From NCBI RefSeq assembly GCF_021390495.1, contig NZ_JAJEJP010000001.1, positions 1,116,001 to 1,180,000 of the forward strand: a stretch of 64,000 bases of DNA. The letters run 5' to 3'. Below are positions 18,590 to 26,743 of the stretch, in pieces. The notes under the pieces were generated by a model. That model searched no databases and was not told the DNA's origin. It was given only the letters and a program-made list of their open reading frames with translations. Positions within the stretch are counted from its first letter, which is position 1; each line of letters starts with the position of its first letter. The DNA is from Paraburkholderia sp. ZP32-5. GTDB lineage: Bacteria > Pseudomonadota > Gammaproteobacteria > Burkholderiales > Burkholderiaceae. Made by a program: the position numbers and the translations under genes.

Positions 18590-21082
18590 TCAGAAATTGA
18601 ACATCGCCATCAGATCGCCGATCGACGTCGTATTGATCGGCAGATACGGGCTTTGCGTCGACGTGACCGGATTCGGCAGACGGTCGCGGCTACGTGTCGA
18701 CAGCGGCTGCAGACGCCAGTTGCGTTCGATGAATTTCAGCACCGACGCGTGATCGTAGTACGTGTGATCGACCATTCCCTTGCGCGAGTACGGCGACACC
18801 ACCAGCATCGGAATACGCGGACCATCGCCGAAGAAGTCGAGGTTCTGGATCGCGCCGGTATCGAAGTGACCGCCGCCTTCGTCGGTGGTGATCAGGATCG
18901 CCGTATGCGCCCACAGCGTCGGATTGGCCTGGACATTGCCAATCAGCGTCTTCAGGAACGCCTCATAGGTGGCCGGCGCCGAATAGCCCGGGTGGCCGCT
19001 GTCGAGGTTCTTCGGAACGACGAACGACACCGCCGGCAGCGTGTTGTTCTTGACGTCGTTGGTGAACGTCGTCAGGTCGGTCAGATTCGACTTCAGCGCT
19101 GGCGTGTTCATCACGTTGCTCGACGCGACCAGCGGATCGCCGATCACGTTGTATTGCGCCGCCTGTGCGAGCGCCGAGGCCTGCGCGGCCGGCAAGCTGT
19201 CCGCGAGTTCGATCAGTTGGGTTTCAGCGGCCAGATCGTTGGTGGTGCGCCCACCCGTGTACCACTTCCACGACACACCCTTCGCCGCCAGCGCCTCGGC
19301 GATGGTCGGCACCGTCTGCGGCGGATAGTTGAAGTTGTTCGGACCGATCGGCTGCACGTTGCCGTTCAGATCGAAGCCGGGGTTGTAGTTGTTGACCAGG
19401 TAGTACTTGCCCGCGTCGCAATTGCTCGCCACCTTTTTCGTGGCGAGGAAGTTCAGAATCGGCGCGACACCCGGCTGGCTCGCATCCGAACAGTTCACGT
19501 AGGAGCCGCCTTCGTAGCCGTCCTGCTCGTAGAAGTTCGGCGTCTGCGCCATCGGGTTCGGATTTTCGATCTGGTTCGACGGCGGCGTGGCGACGGCACC
19601 GGCGGTATTGAAGTACGGCTCGTCGGCGGTCGCGATCGAGAAAAAGTTCGCGCCGGTGCCGCCCATGATCGACTGGTGATAGTTGTCGCTGACCGCGTAG
19701 GTTTGCGCGAGCGACTGGAAGTACGGCGCGTCGCCGGCCGACATGTTCATGAAGCCCATCAGCTCGCCGCCCTGCGACGGATTCTGCGGCGTGATGCCGG
19801 TCGTGTCGCCGCCCTGGCCGACCGTGGTGGCGACCCACGTGAACATGTCGTGCTTGCTGTTATCGCCGCCGGTTTGCTGCCACATCTGGAAGAAACGGTG
19901 CACTGGATCGCCGGTCATCGAGTAGAGCGTCAGCAACGGCGCGACCGCGGTGACCTGCTGCGCGTACGGCACGTACTTGGTGATCTGGAACGGACCGTTC
20001 GGCAGCGTGGCCGGGAAGCGCGTGTCGGGCGTGCCGCCGCCGGTCGTGAAGGTCTGCAGGTTTTCGATGCCGATCTGTTCCGGCTGCGGCAGCGTCGAGT
20101 AGGCGGCGGCGCGCGTCGGATTGATCGAGTAGGCGGTTTGCGTCGCGCCCTGGTTCTGCGCGGCTTGCGCGAAGTTCGGACCGGGCGAGCCGTCCGCGTT
20201 GATGATGCCTTCCGACAGCAGATTCCTGACCGTCTGGCCAGACGGCGCGACATAGCCGCCGAACAGGCCGTCGAAAGTCTGGTTCTCGCCCACCACGACG
20301 ATCACGTGCTGGATCGGCGTGGTGGTCGGGCCGTTGCTCAACGCGAGCGCCGAGGTCACGGCGGCGGCCGGTATCGCGCCGGAGACCGCGCCGGTCGGCG
20401 GGATCAGCACTTGCGCGCGATTCGCGTCGGTGCCGGCGACGACCGTGCCGGTGTGCACCGTGAAGTGCGCGATATCGAACAGGTTGTCGAGCGGGTTGCT
20501 GGCGTTCGCCTGATAGGCGGTGCCGACCGGGTTCTCGACGACATTGGCCGGCACGTTGAACGCGGTGAACAGCGGCTGCAGTGCGCCAGCGATCGCGGTG
20601 TTGGCCTGGGTGATGCTGCTCGTGGAAATTTTCGCCGACGTGATTTGCGCGCTGGTCGGCGCGCCGTTGGCCACGATGCCGAGCACGCGCTGCGTGAGCA
20701 GCGACGTGAGCGGATTCAGGTTGGCGATCACGGTCGTGGCGGTACCCGACGACGTCGGCGCGGGGTCGATCACCGCGGACAACGTGGCCGGCGTGCCGTC
20801 TACGTCGTTGAACGGCGCGGTCAGGATGAACGGCGGCTTGCCGGTCATCGACACGGTGAACTTGCCGGTCGTGTCGGTGACGCTCGATTGCGTGGTTTTG
20901 CCGTCACTGTCGGTGACCGTGACGGTGACGCCGACGATCGGCGCACCGGCCGCGGCGACGCCCGTTGCGGTGACATTGGCGCTGGTGCTCGCGGTGCTGC
21001 TCGACGAATCCACATCGGAGCCGCAGGCGGCGAGCGAAAGCATGACTCCCAGAGTGGCGAGTGTCGAGGCGCGTCTTTTCAT
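18590..21082 (-). CDS. Phosphoesterase/phospholipase C-like lipoprotein
   Basis: 830 residues from the ATG at 21080-21082, giving MKRRASTLATLGVMLSLAAC: a lipoprotein signal with lipobox LAAC. An Ig-like/carboxypeptidase-regulatory segment (GAPIVGVTVTVTDSDGK) and a helical region precede the phosphoesterase (PF04185) domain. That domain starts PIQHVIVVVGENQTFDGLFG near residue 270, with later motifs MGGTGANFFSIATAD, NYHQSIMGG, LITTDEGGGHFDTG and VVSPYSRKGMVDHTYYDHAS. These are the metal-binding and catalytic positions of phospholipase C/acid phosphatase (AcpA) relatives. Substrate choice between phospholipid and phosphate ester is not readable. It is likely periplasm- or surface-anchored. Confidence 0.85.
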   Translation of the reverse strand: MKRRASTLATLGVMLSLAACGSDVDSSSSTASTSANVTATGVAAAGAPIVGVTVTVTDSDGKTTQSSVTDTTGKFTVSMTGKPPFILTAPFNDVDGTPATLSAVIDPAPTSSGTATTVIANLNPLTSLLTQRVLGIVANGAPTSAQITSAKISTSSITQANTAIAGALQPLFTAFNVPANVVENPVGTAYQANASNPLDNLFDIAHFTVHTGTVVAGTDANRAQVLIPPTGAVSGAIPAAAVTSALALSNGPTTTPIQHVIVVVGENQTFDGLFGGYVAPSGQTVRNLLSEGIINADGSPGPNFAQAAQNQGATQTAYSINPTRAAAYSTLPQPEQIGIENLQTFTTGGGTPDTRFPATLPNGPFQITKYVPYAQQVTAVAPLLTLYSMTGDPVHRFFQMWQQTGGDNSKHDMFTWVATTVGQGGDTTGITPQNPSQGGELMGFMNMSAGDAPYFQSLAQTYAVSDNYHQSIMGGTGANFFSIATADEPYFNTAGAVATPPSNQIENPNPMAQTPNFYEQDGYEGGSYVNCSDASQPGVAPILNFLATKKVASNCDAGKYYLVNNYNPGFDLNGNVQPIGPNNFNYPPQTVPTIAEALAAKGVSWKWYTGGRTTNDLAAETQLIELADSLPAAQASALAQAAQYNVIGDPLVASSNVMNTPALKSNLTDLTTFTNDVKNNTLPAVSFVVPKNLDSGHPGYSAPATYEAFLKTLIGNVQANPTLWAHTAILITTDEGGGHFDTGAIQNLDFFGDGPRIPMLVVSPYSRKGMVDHTYYDHASVLKFIERNWRLQPLSTRSRDRLPNPVTSTQSPYLPINTTSIGDLMAMFNF

Positions 21083-21313
21083 GGTCGTAGCTGGCTTGTG
21101 TGGGTTGTCGATCGTCGTGTTTTTTGTGCCGCAGAGGCTGCTCGACGCTGCGGGGCGCGATGGCGTTGGCGATCTTCCCAATGCCATATGACAGCGGCGT
21201 GATGCGCCGCTGTGGTTTGACCGATGGGGGGCTCTAATTGGGGAGGGGTTTGCTGTTGCGCCCGAGTTTGCGTTCGCGTTTTCGTTTTCGTTGCGACGCG
21301 TTGGAGCGCGGGG

Positions 21314-22093
21314 CTATTCGGATGCGGGGAAGAATCCGAGGTATTCGAAGTGCGTGGTGTCGTTGGCTTGGGCGGCCGAGCTGGATGCGCCGACTGTCGA
21401 GAGGGCTTCGACCGTGGTTCGACGGTTGGACACGAAATGCCAGGCCGGGGAAGGTGGCGGCGTCGGGATTCCGTTACTGAGTTGACGCAGCGCTGTGAGC
21501 AGATCGGCACAGGCCGGTGAATAGGCGACGAAGCCTTCGTTCCAGATGGCTGCGTGGTCGATGCCTAGTAGGCCGCATAGCTGTTGCTTGGCCTGGACCT
21601 CGCTTTCGGCGAGCGCGCGTGATTGCTGGATCGTTGCGTGAACGCTTTCGTCGACGAGTTTGCCGGCGCGCAAGAGTGGCGGTAGTCCGGGTGTCCACGC
21701 TTCAGGCGGACAGGCTTTGTGCTCGGGTGTCAGTTCGATGAAAGGATTAACTTCCGCTGGATAGATGCGGCAGGTGAGCGGTCTTTGATCGTAGATGCCG
21801 CAGCGGTTGTCCGGCTGGAGGTTCGGGCAGGGGCCTGCGAATGTGGCGGTCAGGATGACTGCGATGCGGGTGGGTAATGTGCCGCTGGTTGTCGCAAACG
21901 TGCGGCGGCGGCGGTAGGCGGCCTGCAGGTTGTCCGCGGGTGGTTCTTCTAGCCAGGGGGATGCGTCGCAGAGGATCTGGACGTCGTTACCCCGTTCGAG
22001 CCAGGCTAGCGCTTCGCTAACTGTAAGCGGTAGGCGCAGGTCGTGGCAGCACTTTGCACAGATCGTGCATTGGAAATCGAAGTCGGCGGTCAT
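21314..22093 (-). CDS. YkgJ-family cysteine-cluster protein
   Basis: 259 residues from ATG 22091-22093, preceded by AAAGGA. The N-terminal part has FQCTICAKCCHDLRLPL and the middle PCPNLQPDNRCGIYDQRPLTCRIYP, the CxxCxxCC and CxxCxxYxxRPxxCRxFP pattern of the YkgJ/zinc- or iron-chelating family. The C-terminal 110 residues are variable and Ala/Thr-rich. Family members bind a metal ion through the cysteines; the role is unknown, though some act in Fe-S chemistry. It is a single gene, at the edge of the first accessory island. Confidence 0.8.
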   Translation of the reverse strand: MTADFDFQCTICAKCCHDLRLPLTVSEALAWLERGNDVQILCDASPWLEEPPADNLQAAYRRRRTFATTSGTLPTRIAVILTATFAGPCPNLQPDNRCGIYDQRPLTCRIYPAEVNPFIELTPEHKACPPEAWTPGLPPLLRAGKLVDESVHATIQQSRALAESEVQAKQQLCGLLGIDHAAIWNEGFVAYSPACADLLTALRQLSNGIPTPPPSPAWHFVSNRRTTVEALSTVGASSSAAQANDTTHFEYLGFFPASE

Positions 22094-22449
22094 TCCAAAC
22101 GGTCCTTTCGGCAAGCGAGGGGAGATGGTTCAGGTTCTTGCCTTGCGGTCATGTAAGGGAGCAAGTGCTCTCTCGTTATGGTGATCGCGAGGCGCAGGCG
22201 GTTCGCTTGAGTCGTTTGAAAGTTGCGGATATGACAGGTGGGGGGCTTCTTTTCGCGTGCTCGATTTATTACGGGTTGAAAAGTGCTTTTCTCCCGGTAG
22301 GGCAAAGCATACGTGGTTAAGCGAATGTTTGCTTTCGGGATGGTGATATTTGGGTGGTTGCTGGAGGTGTGGGGGATAAGGCGGACGTGGAGCTAGATTC
22401 GATTTTCCTTTCTGTTTTCCTTCATGTTGCTGATGAAGGGGGGCAAATA

Positions 22450-22512
22450 TGAAACGACACGGCGCCTCCAGCACCTCCACTCAATCACGTCAGCGACAAT
22501 GATGTTGCTCCC
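22450..22512 (-). pseudogene. Remnant of a second glycine-zipper effector gene
   Basis: About 60 bases match, by eye, the part of the effector gene that encodes GNIIAAGMIGGGVAGGAVSF (plus-strand 23576-23640). Both contain GGCAAC or GAGCAAC, then ATCATTG, CGCTG, TGATTG, and GGAGG-GCCGTGTCGTTTC. The copy has a two-base deletion, so its frame is broken, and similarity stops on both sides. It lies just past the stop of the 22538-22894 gene, in the position an effector tail would hold in a repeated effector/immunity array. Confidence 0.6.
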
Positions 22513-22537
22513 GCCGAAGCGGCGGAATAGCACATCG

Positions 22538-22894
22538 TCAGTCTGATTCCTGGCTCTCGAGCAATTTCTTCAAACTGCGCCATAGTCCAAATGAAACGCA
22601 GCCGGAAAACAGTGCTTTAGCTTCAAATTCAACGCCTCTAAGAAATGAGGAATTTCTGTCCTCCAAGATGCGAGAGATTTCGGCTTTGATCCACTGCGGA
22701 TCGAAGCCGTCAATCTCCGGTGTGGTGACCGTCAAGTTAAATGAACATGCAACGGATACCTCGCGGAAGAAGATTCGCCTAATTTCGCCGATAGGAAGTT
22801 TGCGTAACCTATCTATTGCCTCTTTGTTCAATGGGATACTTGCGAACGTGTCGGCCAAGACGGTCCAGATGAATTCTCGATCTTGGTCGCCCAT
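22538..22894 (-). CDS. Small protein, DUF7079-like; candidate orphan immunity protein
   Basis: 118 residues from ATG 22892-22894 with GGAAGAGAG upstream. The sequence MGDQDREFIWTVLADTFASI, EIRRIFFREVSVACSFNL, GFDPQWIKAEISRILE resembles the small helical DUF7079-type proteins, where an REFVW start and a W-x-G-F-D-x-x-W segment recur; this is from memory and not certain. Such proteins occur beside polymorphic toxins and T6SS effectors. Here it lies between an intact effector/immunity pair and a decayed effector fragment, which fits an immunity gene left behind after its toxin was lost. Confidence 0.55.
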   Translation of the reverse strand: MGDQDREFIWTVLADTFASIPLNKEAIDRLRKLPIGEIRRIFFREVSVACSFNLTVTTPEIDGFDPQWIKAEISRILEDRNSSFLRGVEFEAKALFSGCVSFGLWRSLKKLLESQESD

Positions 22895-23195
22895 CAAATC
22901 TCTCTTCCTTCCGAAGGTCTTGTATTTAGCTCTTGTAAGTCGGGGTTGGATGATCGACTTTGAATACCGTTGGCGTTACACCATACGTCTGCGTCAATGG
23001 TGAGATTGAGCAAGGCCGTAAGAACGAAGGCATAAAGAAGTTGAAGGCTCCTCAAGTTGATCTGTAGCTTTCTTACGGCACGGTAGAGCGCTGTGTGGGC
23101 TGTCTCGGCTGAGGTGCTGTTGCGCTAATCCGATTGGGCGTTCCGTCAGCCCTCACGTGGCCGATGGATAGTGGTCACGTACCATGCTTTCGAAC
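22895..23195. other. Gap inside the first T6SS island, no recognisable gene
   Basis: About 300 bases with no convincing frame. It may be decayed coding DNA between two immunity genes, but I see no clear similarity to the intact copies. Confidence 0.4.
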
Positions 23196-23435
23196 TTAAT
23201 CGCGAAAGATGCTTAGCAGAATTATTGCGGACAATGCAAATGTACATATGGAAATATAAAAAAACGATTCCGATCGAATGAATGAAAATTTCCCGCGAGG
23301 GTGGTCTTCGGTGTCGTCGTGTCCAAGCCACCATTCAATTTGAGAGAGTCGAATGCTAGAGATAGAAATGAACACGCAGCACAATGAGAGAATGAAAATA
23401 ATCAAGAGGACCCAAACACCAATTTCTCGCATCAT
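23196..23435 (-). CDS. Two-helix membrane protein, candidate immunity for the adjacent effector
   Basis: 79 residues, ATG behind GAGGAAGC, starting 6 bp after the effector's stop. Two hydrophobic helices (IGVWVLLIIFILSLCCVFISI and FFYISICTFALSAIILLSIF) flank a short polar loop with EWWLGHDDTEDHPRG. It matches no named family that I know. Tight coupling to the effector gene and membrane location fit an inner-membrane immunity protein that blocks a pore-forming toxin. The function is inferred from context alone. Confidence 0.6.
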   Translation of the reverse strand: MMREIGVWVLLIIFILSLCCVFISISSIRLSQIEWWLGHDDTEDHPRGKFSFIRSESFFYISICTFALSAIILLSIFRD

Positions 23436-23441
23436 GCTTCC

Positions 23442-24239
23442 TCAGTTCCACACAAAGCTCTTAAAGAATTGCAGCCCCTCGTCCCACAGATCAGTAATCA
23501 CCGAACCTGCCATGCCGCCCAGGTTGGCTCCAATTGTAACTGTTGCATACGCGCATACGGGTTCTGCTGGACCACAAAGAAACGACACGGCACCTCCAGC
23601 GACTCCACCGCCAATCATGCCAGCGGCAATGATGTTGCCTTGGCGGGCAGCCTCCTTTACGTGATTTTTGGCATCAGTGATTTCCCAAACAGCGACAGCG
23701 CCAGTTATCAAGACCATAGACCTTGCTTGCTTCATCAATCGCACTGACTTTGTTGTTACCTTGGCGTTATCTCTACCAGATGCTGAAATTACGTCATAGT
23801 AAACAGCAGCACGCTCGCTTTCAGATAAATCTATGAATTGCCTGTTGTATCTTCCTTTGGCATATTTGTTGAGGTAGAAATCAAATTCCTTTGCCTTCAG
23901 TTTAATTTCCTCGGCAGCGGCGACACCTTGTGCCGATGTATACCTGCGATACTCGACAAATAACTTGTCCCGGATCTGATTGCAAAATTTTGCTCCTTCG
24001 AGTGGAGTCATTTCTCCACTAGCAACAGTTGCTCTGATGTCCTCGGAAATAATTTTGATATGCGACTGATATTGTCTTCTGACCGACTCGTCGCTGATCA
24101 TGTCGTAAGCAATGCGATTTCCCACGGCCATGTAGCTATTTATTGACGCTTGAAGAAAGTCATTTGTGATCGAATGCTCCCGCTTCATCTGAAACGGACC
24201 CTGAATGATGACCGACGAACTCGTTTGAACTTCCGACAT
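23442..24239 (-). CDS. Putative T6SS effector with glycine-zipper membrane segment
   Basis: 265 residues. The N-terminal two thirds are helical and charged (FLQASINSYMAVGNRIAYDM, SEDIRATVASGEMTPLEGAK). Near residue 175 there is a hydrophobic stretch (SMVLITGAVAVWEI). From residue 201 a glycine-zipper double helix follows: GNIIAAGMIGGGVAGGAVSF, and TIGANLGGMAGSVITDLWDEG after a CGPAEPVCAY turn. Such helices are typical of membrane-inserting toxins. It starts 2 bp after the PAAR gene's stop behind GGGG and ends 6 bp before a two-helix membrane gene. PAAR-effector-immunity order is the standard layout of an orphan T6SS cargo module. No catalytic motif is visible, so a membrane-permeabilising action is the best guess. 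Confidence 0.65.
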   Translation of the reverse strand: MSEVQTSSSVIIQGPFQMKREHSITNDFLQASINSYMAVGNRIAYDMISDESVRRQYQSHIKIISEDIRATVASGEMTPLEGAKFCNQIRDKLFVEYRRYTSAQGVAAAEEIKLKAKEFDFYLNKYAKGRYNRQFIDLSESERAAVYYDVISASGRDNAKVTTKSVRLMKQARSMVLITGAVAVWEITDAKNHVKEAARQGNIIAAGMIGGGVAGGAVSFLCGPAEPVCAYATVTIGANLGGMAGSVITDLWDEGLQFFKSFVWN

Positions 24240-24241
24240 GA

Positions 24242-24853
24242 TTACCCCTTGATTGCTGAAAGAAGAGATTCCGTGACTGAGCTAGAGTCGCTCCCATTGT
24301 TGTCGGACAGTAGTTCAATGTGTGTGCAAAGATTACCGTTATCGGCACGTTCGAATCGCACGGCGCTATTTGCATCGAACGTCCCCCTCTGCTGACTTCC
24401 GTCGGCGAAGTACGCGATACATTGCAACCCTTCGTGACTTCCTAGATCCGTCAGGGCAAAGCTGATCCAATGATTGACAGCCGGTGCTCGTGCGACAGAC
24501 TTGCTGTTTGTCCCTGGCACGCCTTGATCGCGGATCATCCATTTACGTCCATACGTAGCGATGATGCGTGGATGATCTACGCACTTGCACAGAACCATAT
24601 CTCCACCAACTGCCTGACGACGATTATTGGCGCGATCAAACAGGCGGCGCACGTCGCTGAGATCCACGCCGTAGGTAATAACGCCGGTGCTGTTGCACTT
24701 GGGACAATATGCATCGTCTCCAGTAAAGGCCATGCGACGGCGCTTGCCGTCTTCCCCTTGAATTGTGCCAACCTGTTCGTATGCAAATACACGACTGCCT
24801 TCGCCGCTCGTTAGCGGATCATCTTCGACCGCAGCATAGTAAATTCCTGGCAT
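24242..24853 (-). CDS. PAAR-domain T6SS spike-tip protein
   Basis: 203 residues, ATG behind GGAG. The metal-binding PAAR core is visible: C50-P-K-C53 and G-D-M-V-L-C89-K-C91, spaced by about 35 residues (TGVITYG, AVGGDMVLCKC). PAAR proteins cap VgrG trimers with a sharp zinc- or iron-bound cone and carry effectors. The C-terminal 100 residues (NHWISFALTDLG, GLQCIAYFADGSQQRGTFD) form a small beta domain that may dock the next gene's effector. The cysteine layout is the same class as in the second PAAR protein at 38364, although overall similarity is low. No vgrG or T6SS core gene lies in the window. Confidence 0.8.
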   Translation of the reverse strand: MPGIYYAAVEDDPLTSGEGSRVFAYEQVGTIQGEDGKRRRMAFTGDDAYCPKCNSTGVITYGVDLSDVRRLFDRANNRRQAVGGDMVLCKCVDHPRIIATYGRKWMIRDQGVPGTNSKSVARAPAVNHWISFALTDLGSHEGLQCIAYFADGSQQRGTFDANSAVRFERADNGNLCTHIELLSDNNGSDSSSVTESLLSAIKG

Positions 24854-25118
24854 GCTTTACTCCACGATGGAAGGAACCGACCGTTCTCTGGATCGGTGCC
24901 GAAGCGTACGAGCCTGTTTGCTGATTCGCTTGCGAATGCGTTAGCAGAACATTTAAAGCTATTGAGGTCAACAGAATCAAATTGAGATAGTTGAATTTGG
25001 GAAGTAGTTCACAAAACTTAAGAAACATCTCATTCGACACGCGTGTTTGGTTGAGTGTGCGCGGAAAGAAATCAGCGATGCATGTAATGAGCGGAATCGC
25101 TAACGTAATTGCTTTCAT
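24819..25118 (-). CDS. Possible small membrane protein upstream of the PAAR gene
   Basis: 99 residues with two hydrophobic segments (AITLAIPLITCIADFF and YLNLILLTSIALNVLLTH), overlapping the PAAR start by 35 bp in another frame. No clear ribosome binding site precedes the ATG and the C-terminus over the overlap is not protein-like. It could be real and translationally coupled, or leader DNA read by chance. No family recognised. Confidence 0.3.
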   Translation of the reverse strand: MKAITLAIPLITCIADFFPRTLNQTRVSNEMFLKFCELLPKFNYLNLILLTSIALNVLLTHSQANQQTGSYASAPIQRTVGSFHRGVKHARNLLCCGRR

Positions 25119-25142
25119 GTACTAGGTTGTCGTGCGCTCGTG

Positions 25143-25229
25143 TCAGTCCACGCTTTGTTAATTCTCGTCAAGATAACTCCGTCTTTTTCCAATTTTTCTA
25201 TCTATTCGTGGCTGAATGATTGACCAACG
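25143..25229 (+). promoter_or_regulatory. Duplicated leader element, copy A
   Basis: About 88 aligned columns match copy B (38214-38301) with roughly 15 mismatches and one single-base gap by eye. The best parts are GCTTTGTTAATTCTCGTCAAG and ATCTATTCGTG--TGAATGAT-GAC-AACG. The orientation is the same relative to the downstream rightward gene. In copy B it leads into a PAAR gene; here it leads into an unknown membrane protein gene. A shared promoter, activator site or untranslated leader is likely. Confidence 0.65.
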
Positions 25230-25240
25230 AGACATTGCAT

Positions 25241-25828
25241 ATGATCGTAGAAATAAGTTCGCCGTGCTCGTACGGGGATCATTCAGTTTCTATGCTTTGG
25301 ATGCGTGACAGCGAAGAGGAGGTGAGTGCAACCGATGGTCACATCGGCCCTTTGGAGGGGCACGCGCCTGACGATCAGAGGGTCGCCAGGTTCCATCGCG
25401 ACGACTGGTCGAATGATTGGCGTGAAGTCGCTTTTTGCTGGGTACTCGTTTGGTTTCTCCGATCTGCGCAATTCGAACAAAATTCTCTTTTGGGAGACAA
25501 ATTGAAGAGACTCGCGGCCGGCATTGCAGGCTTCGGATATGGGCTAGGTATCACTTGGCTCTGCCTGATCGTACTAAGCCATTTCGGCTGGTTTCGTGCT
25601 CCGCACAAGATTACGCACGGCTGTAACGAACTTGGAAAGTGCCCGTTTCCCTTGTACAACTGGCTCATTCTGTACGCATGTATTTTCGGCCCTGCTACTT
25701 TGGCGCTAGCGATAAACGTTTATGCATGGCAGAGATGGTCGCTTAAGCGTTGGGCACGCTACACCGGCGTGGCGATGATTGGATGCATCGCCCTTTATTT
25801 CATCGCTACTGTTCTCCTGTCGCGTTAG
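25241..25828 (+). CDS. Multi-span membrane protein of unknown function in the T6SS island
   Basis: 195 residues from the ATG at 25241; a TTG at 25220 is inside leader copy A. The N-terminal 65 residues are acidic and soluble (MRDSEEEVSATDGHIG), with WREVAFCWVLVWFLRS next. Three hydrophobic segments follow: AAGIAGFGYGLGITWLCLIV; WLILYACIFGPATLALAIN; YTGVAMIGCIALYFIATVLL. No family is recognised. Copy A of the duplicated leader sits directly upstream, so it may be co-regulated with the second T6SS module. It could be a further immunity or toxin-associated membrane protein; that is speculation from context. Confidence 0.55.
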   Translation: MIVEISSPCSYGDHSVSMLWMRDSEEEVSATDGHIGPLEGHAPDDQRVARFHRDDWSNDWREVAFCWVLVWFLRSAQFEQNSLLGDKLKRLAAGIAGFGYGLGITWLCLIVLSHFGWFRAPHKITHGCNELGKCPFPLYNWLILYACIFGPATLALAINVYAWQRWSLKRWARYTGVAMIGCIALYFIATVLLSR

Positions 25829-26743
25829 CAGAAAGCCCAGTAGTCTGTCGACAAGCACCTCGACCGCGCTTTGCAACATGGTTCGACGCATTGACAGCGC
25901 CCGCGACAACAAATAGTGCAGCAGAGAAACTGGGGACTAGCTCGCGCTTATGTCACGCTGCAACCCGGTTTGCAGCGACGCCACAACGAGCGATTCACCC
26001 TTGGGTATAAATAAAAGCGGACACTGAACACCGAACGCACGACCCGGTTACCGATCATCGTGATTGGCACCGGGAACGTCCGCTGATCCCTATCGAGCGA
26101 CCACCCTTATGGCCGAGCGATGGCGTAATTAAGCGAGAGTTATTGACCGCATCCGGTCTGCAACGTGAAAAGTTTTTCAAAATACCCGCGCAGGCCTGTT
26201 CCTGCCAGGTCCAAACCCGTGTTCGTCACCTTTTGAATAAAAACATAAATCCTGCAATATTCCCTCCAACATTGAGCCGGTCATTCAACGATTTCGGACA
26301 TAACTGACCGACTTTATGCCGCAGCTGATCCGCGCATTCTGTCCCGGCCTACGCTTTTAAGGGCGCTTACAATCGGCCTATCGAATCCGAGAGATTTTAG
26401 TGCGGCAGGCGGATTATCAAACAGCCGCCTCGCGGCATTGGTCGCGTTGGCAACGATCGCGTATCTGGCGATTTCCGCCAATCGCAGCAAGATAAGCCTA
26501 ACGACTCGTCGCATTGATTTCCGAGGTCAACAGCGGCGAGAATGTAAGCGGCACGGTTTCCGATCTCCTGATCGCACGGATCAGGTCGACGCGCAGGAGC
26601 GTCCTATACGAAACGTGATTGAGGATACTCCTCCTGGATTGGGCTTCTCCTTTTCTGGATATCTGAGAACACCTTGATCCGCCGTCGAGAGTTATTTATT
26701 CGCATTTCCAGTAAGTCAGATCTACTCTTCCGCGTGAGTCATC
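25829..26743. other. 915-bp gap with no gene; one large hairpin and one short one
   Basis: No frame here has a convincing start or family match. It holds a nested hairpin at 26016-26084 and AGGCGG/CCGCCT arms at 26407-26430. It probably marks the edge of the accessory island and includes the promoter of the GT2 gene. Confidence 0.5.
26016..26084. repeat. Nested inverted repeat (possible RNA structure or transposon-end relic)
   Basis: The outer arms are AGCGGAC (26016-26022) and GTCCGCT (26078-26084). The inner hairpin has CCCGGT (26043-26048) with ACCGGG (26069-26074), then CCGATCA and TGATTGG (six of seven pairs) around TCG. Twenty unpaired bases lie on the left side only. It could be an RNA element or the end of a lost insertion sequence. 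Confidence 0.45.

Noticed and set aside
18521..21202. An 893-codon open frame opposite the phosphoesterase gene
   Set aside because: Arg-rich composition typical of antisense frames in high-GC genes; the minus strand encodes a clear lipoprotein enzyme with signal peptide and terminator.
26314..26514. A 66-codon leftward frame in the geneless gap
   Set aside because: No ribosome binding site, no motif and no operon partner.
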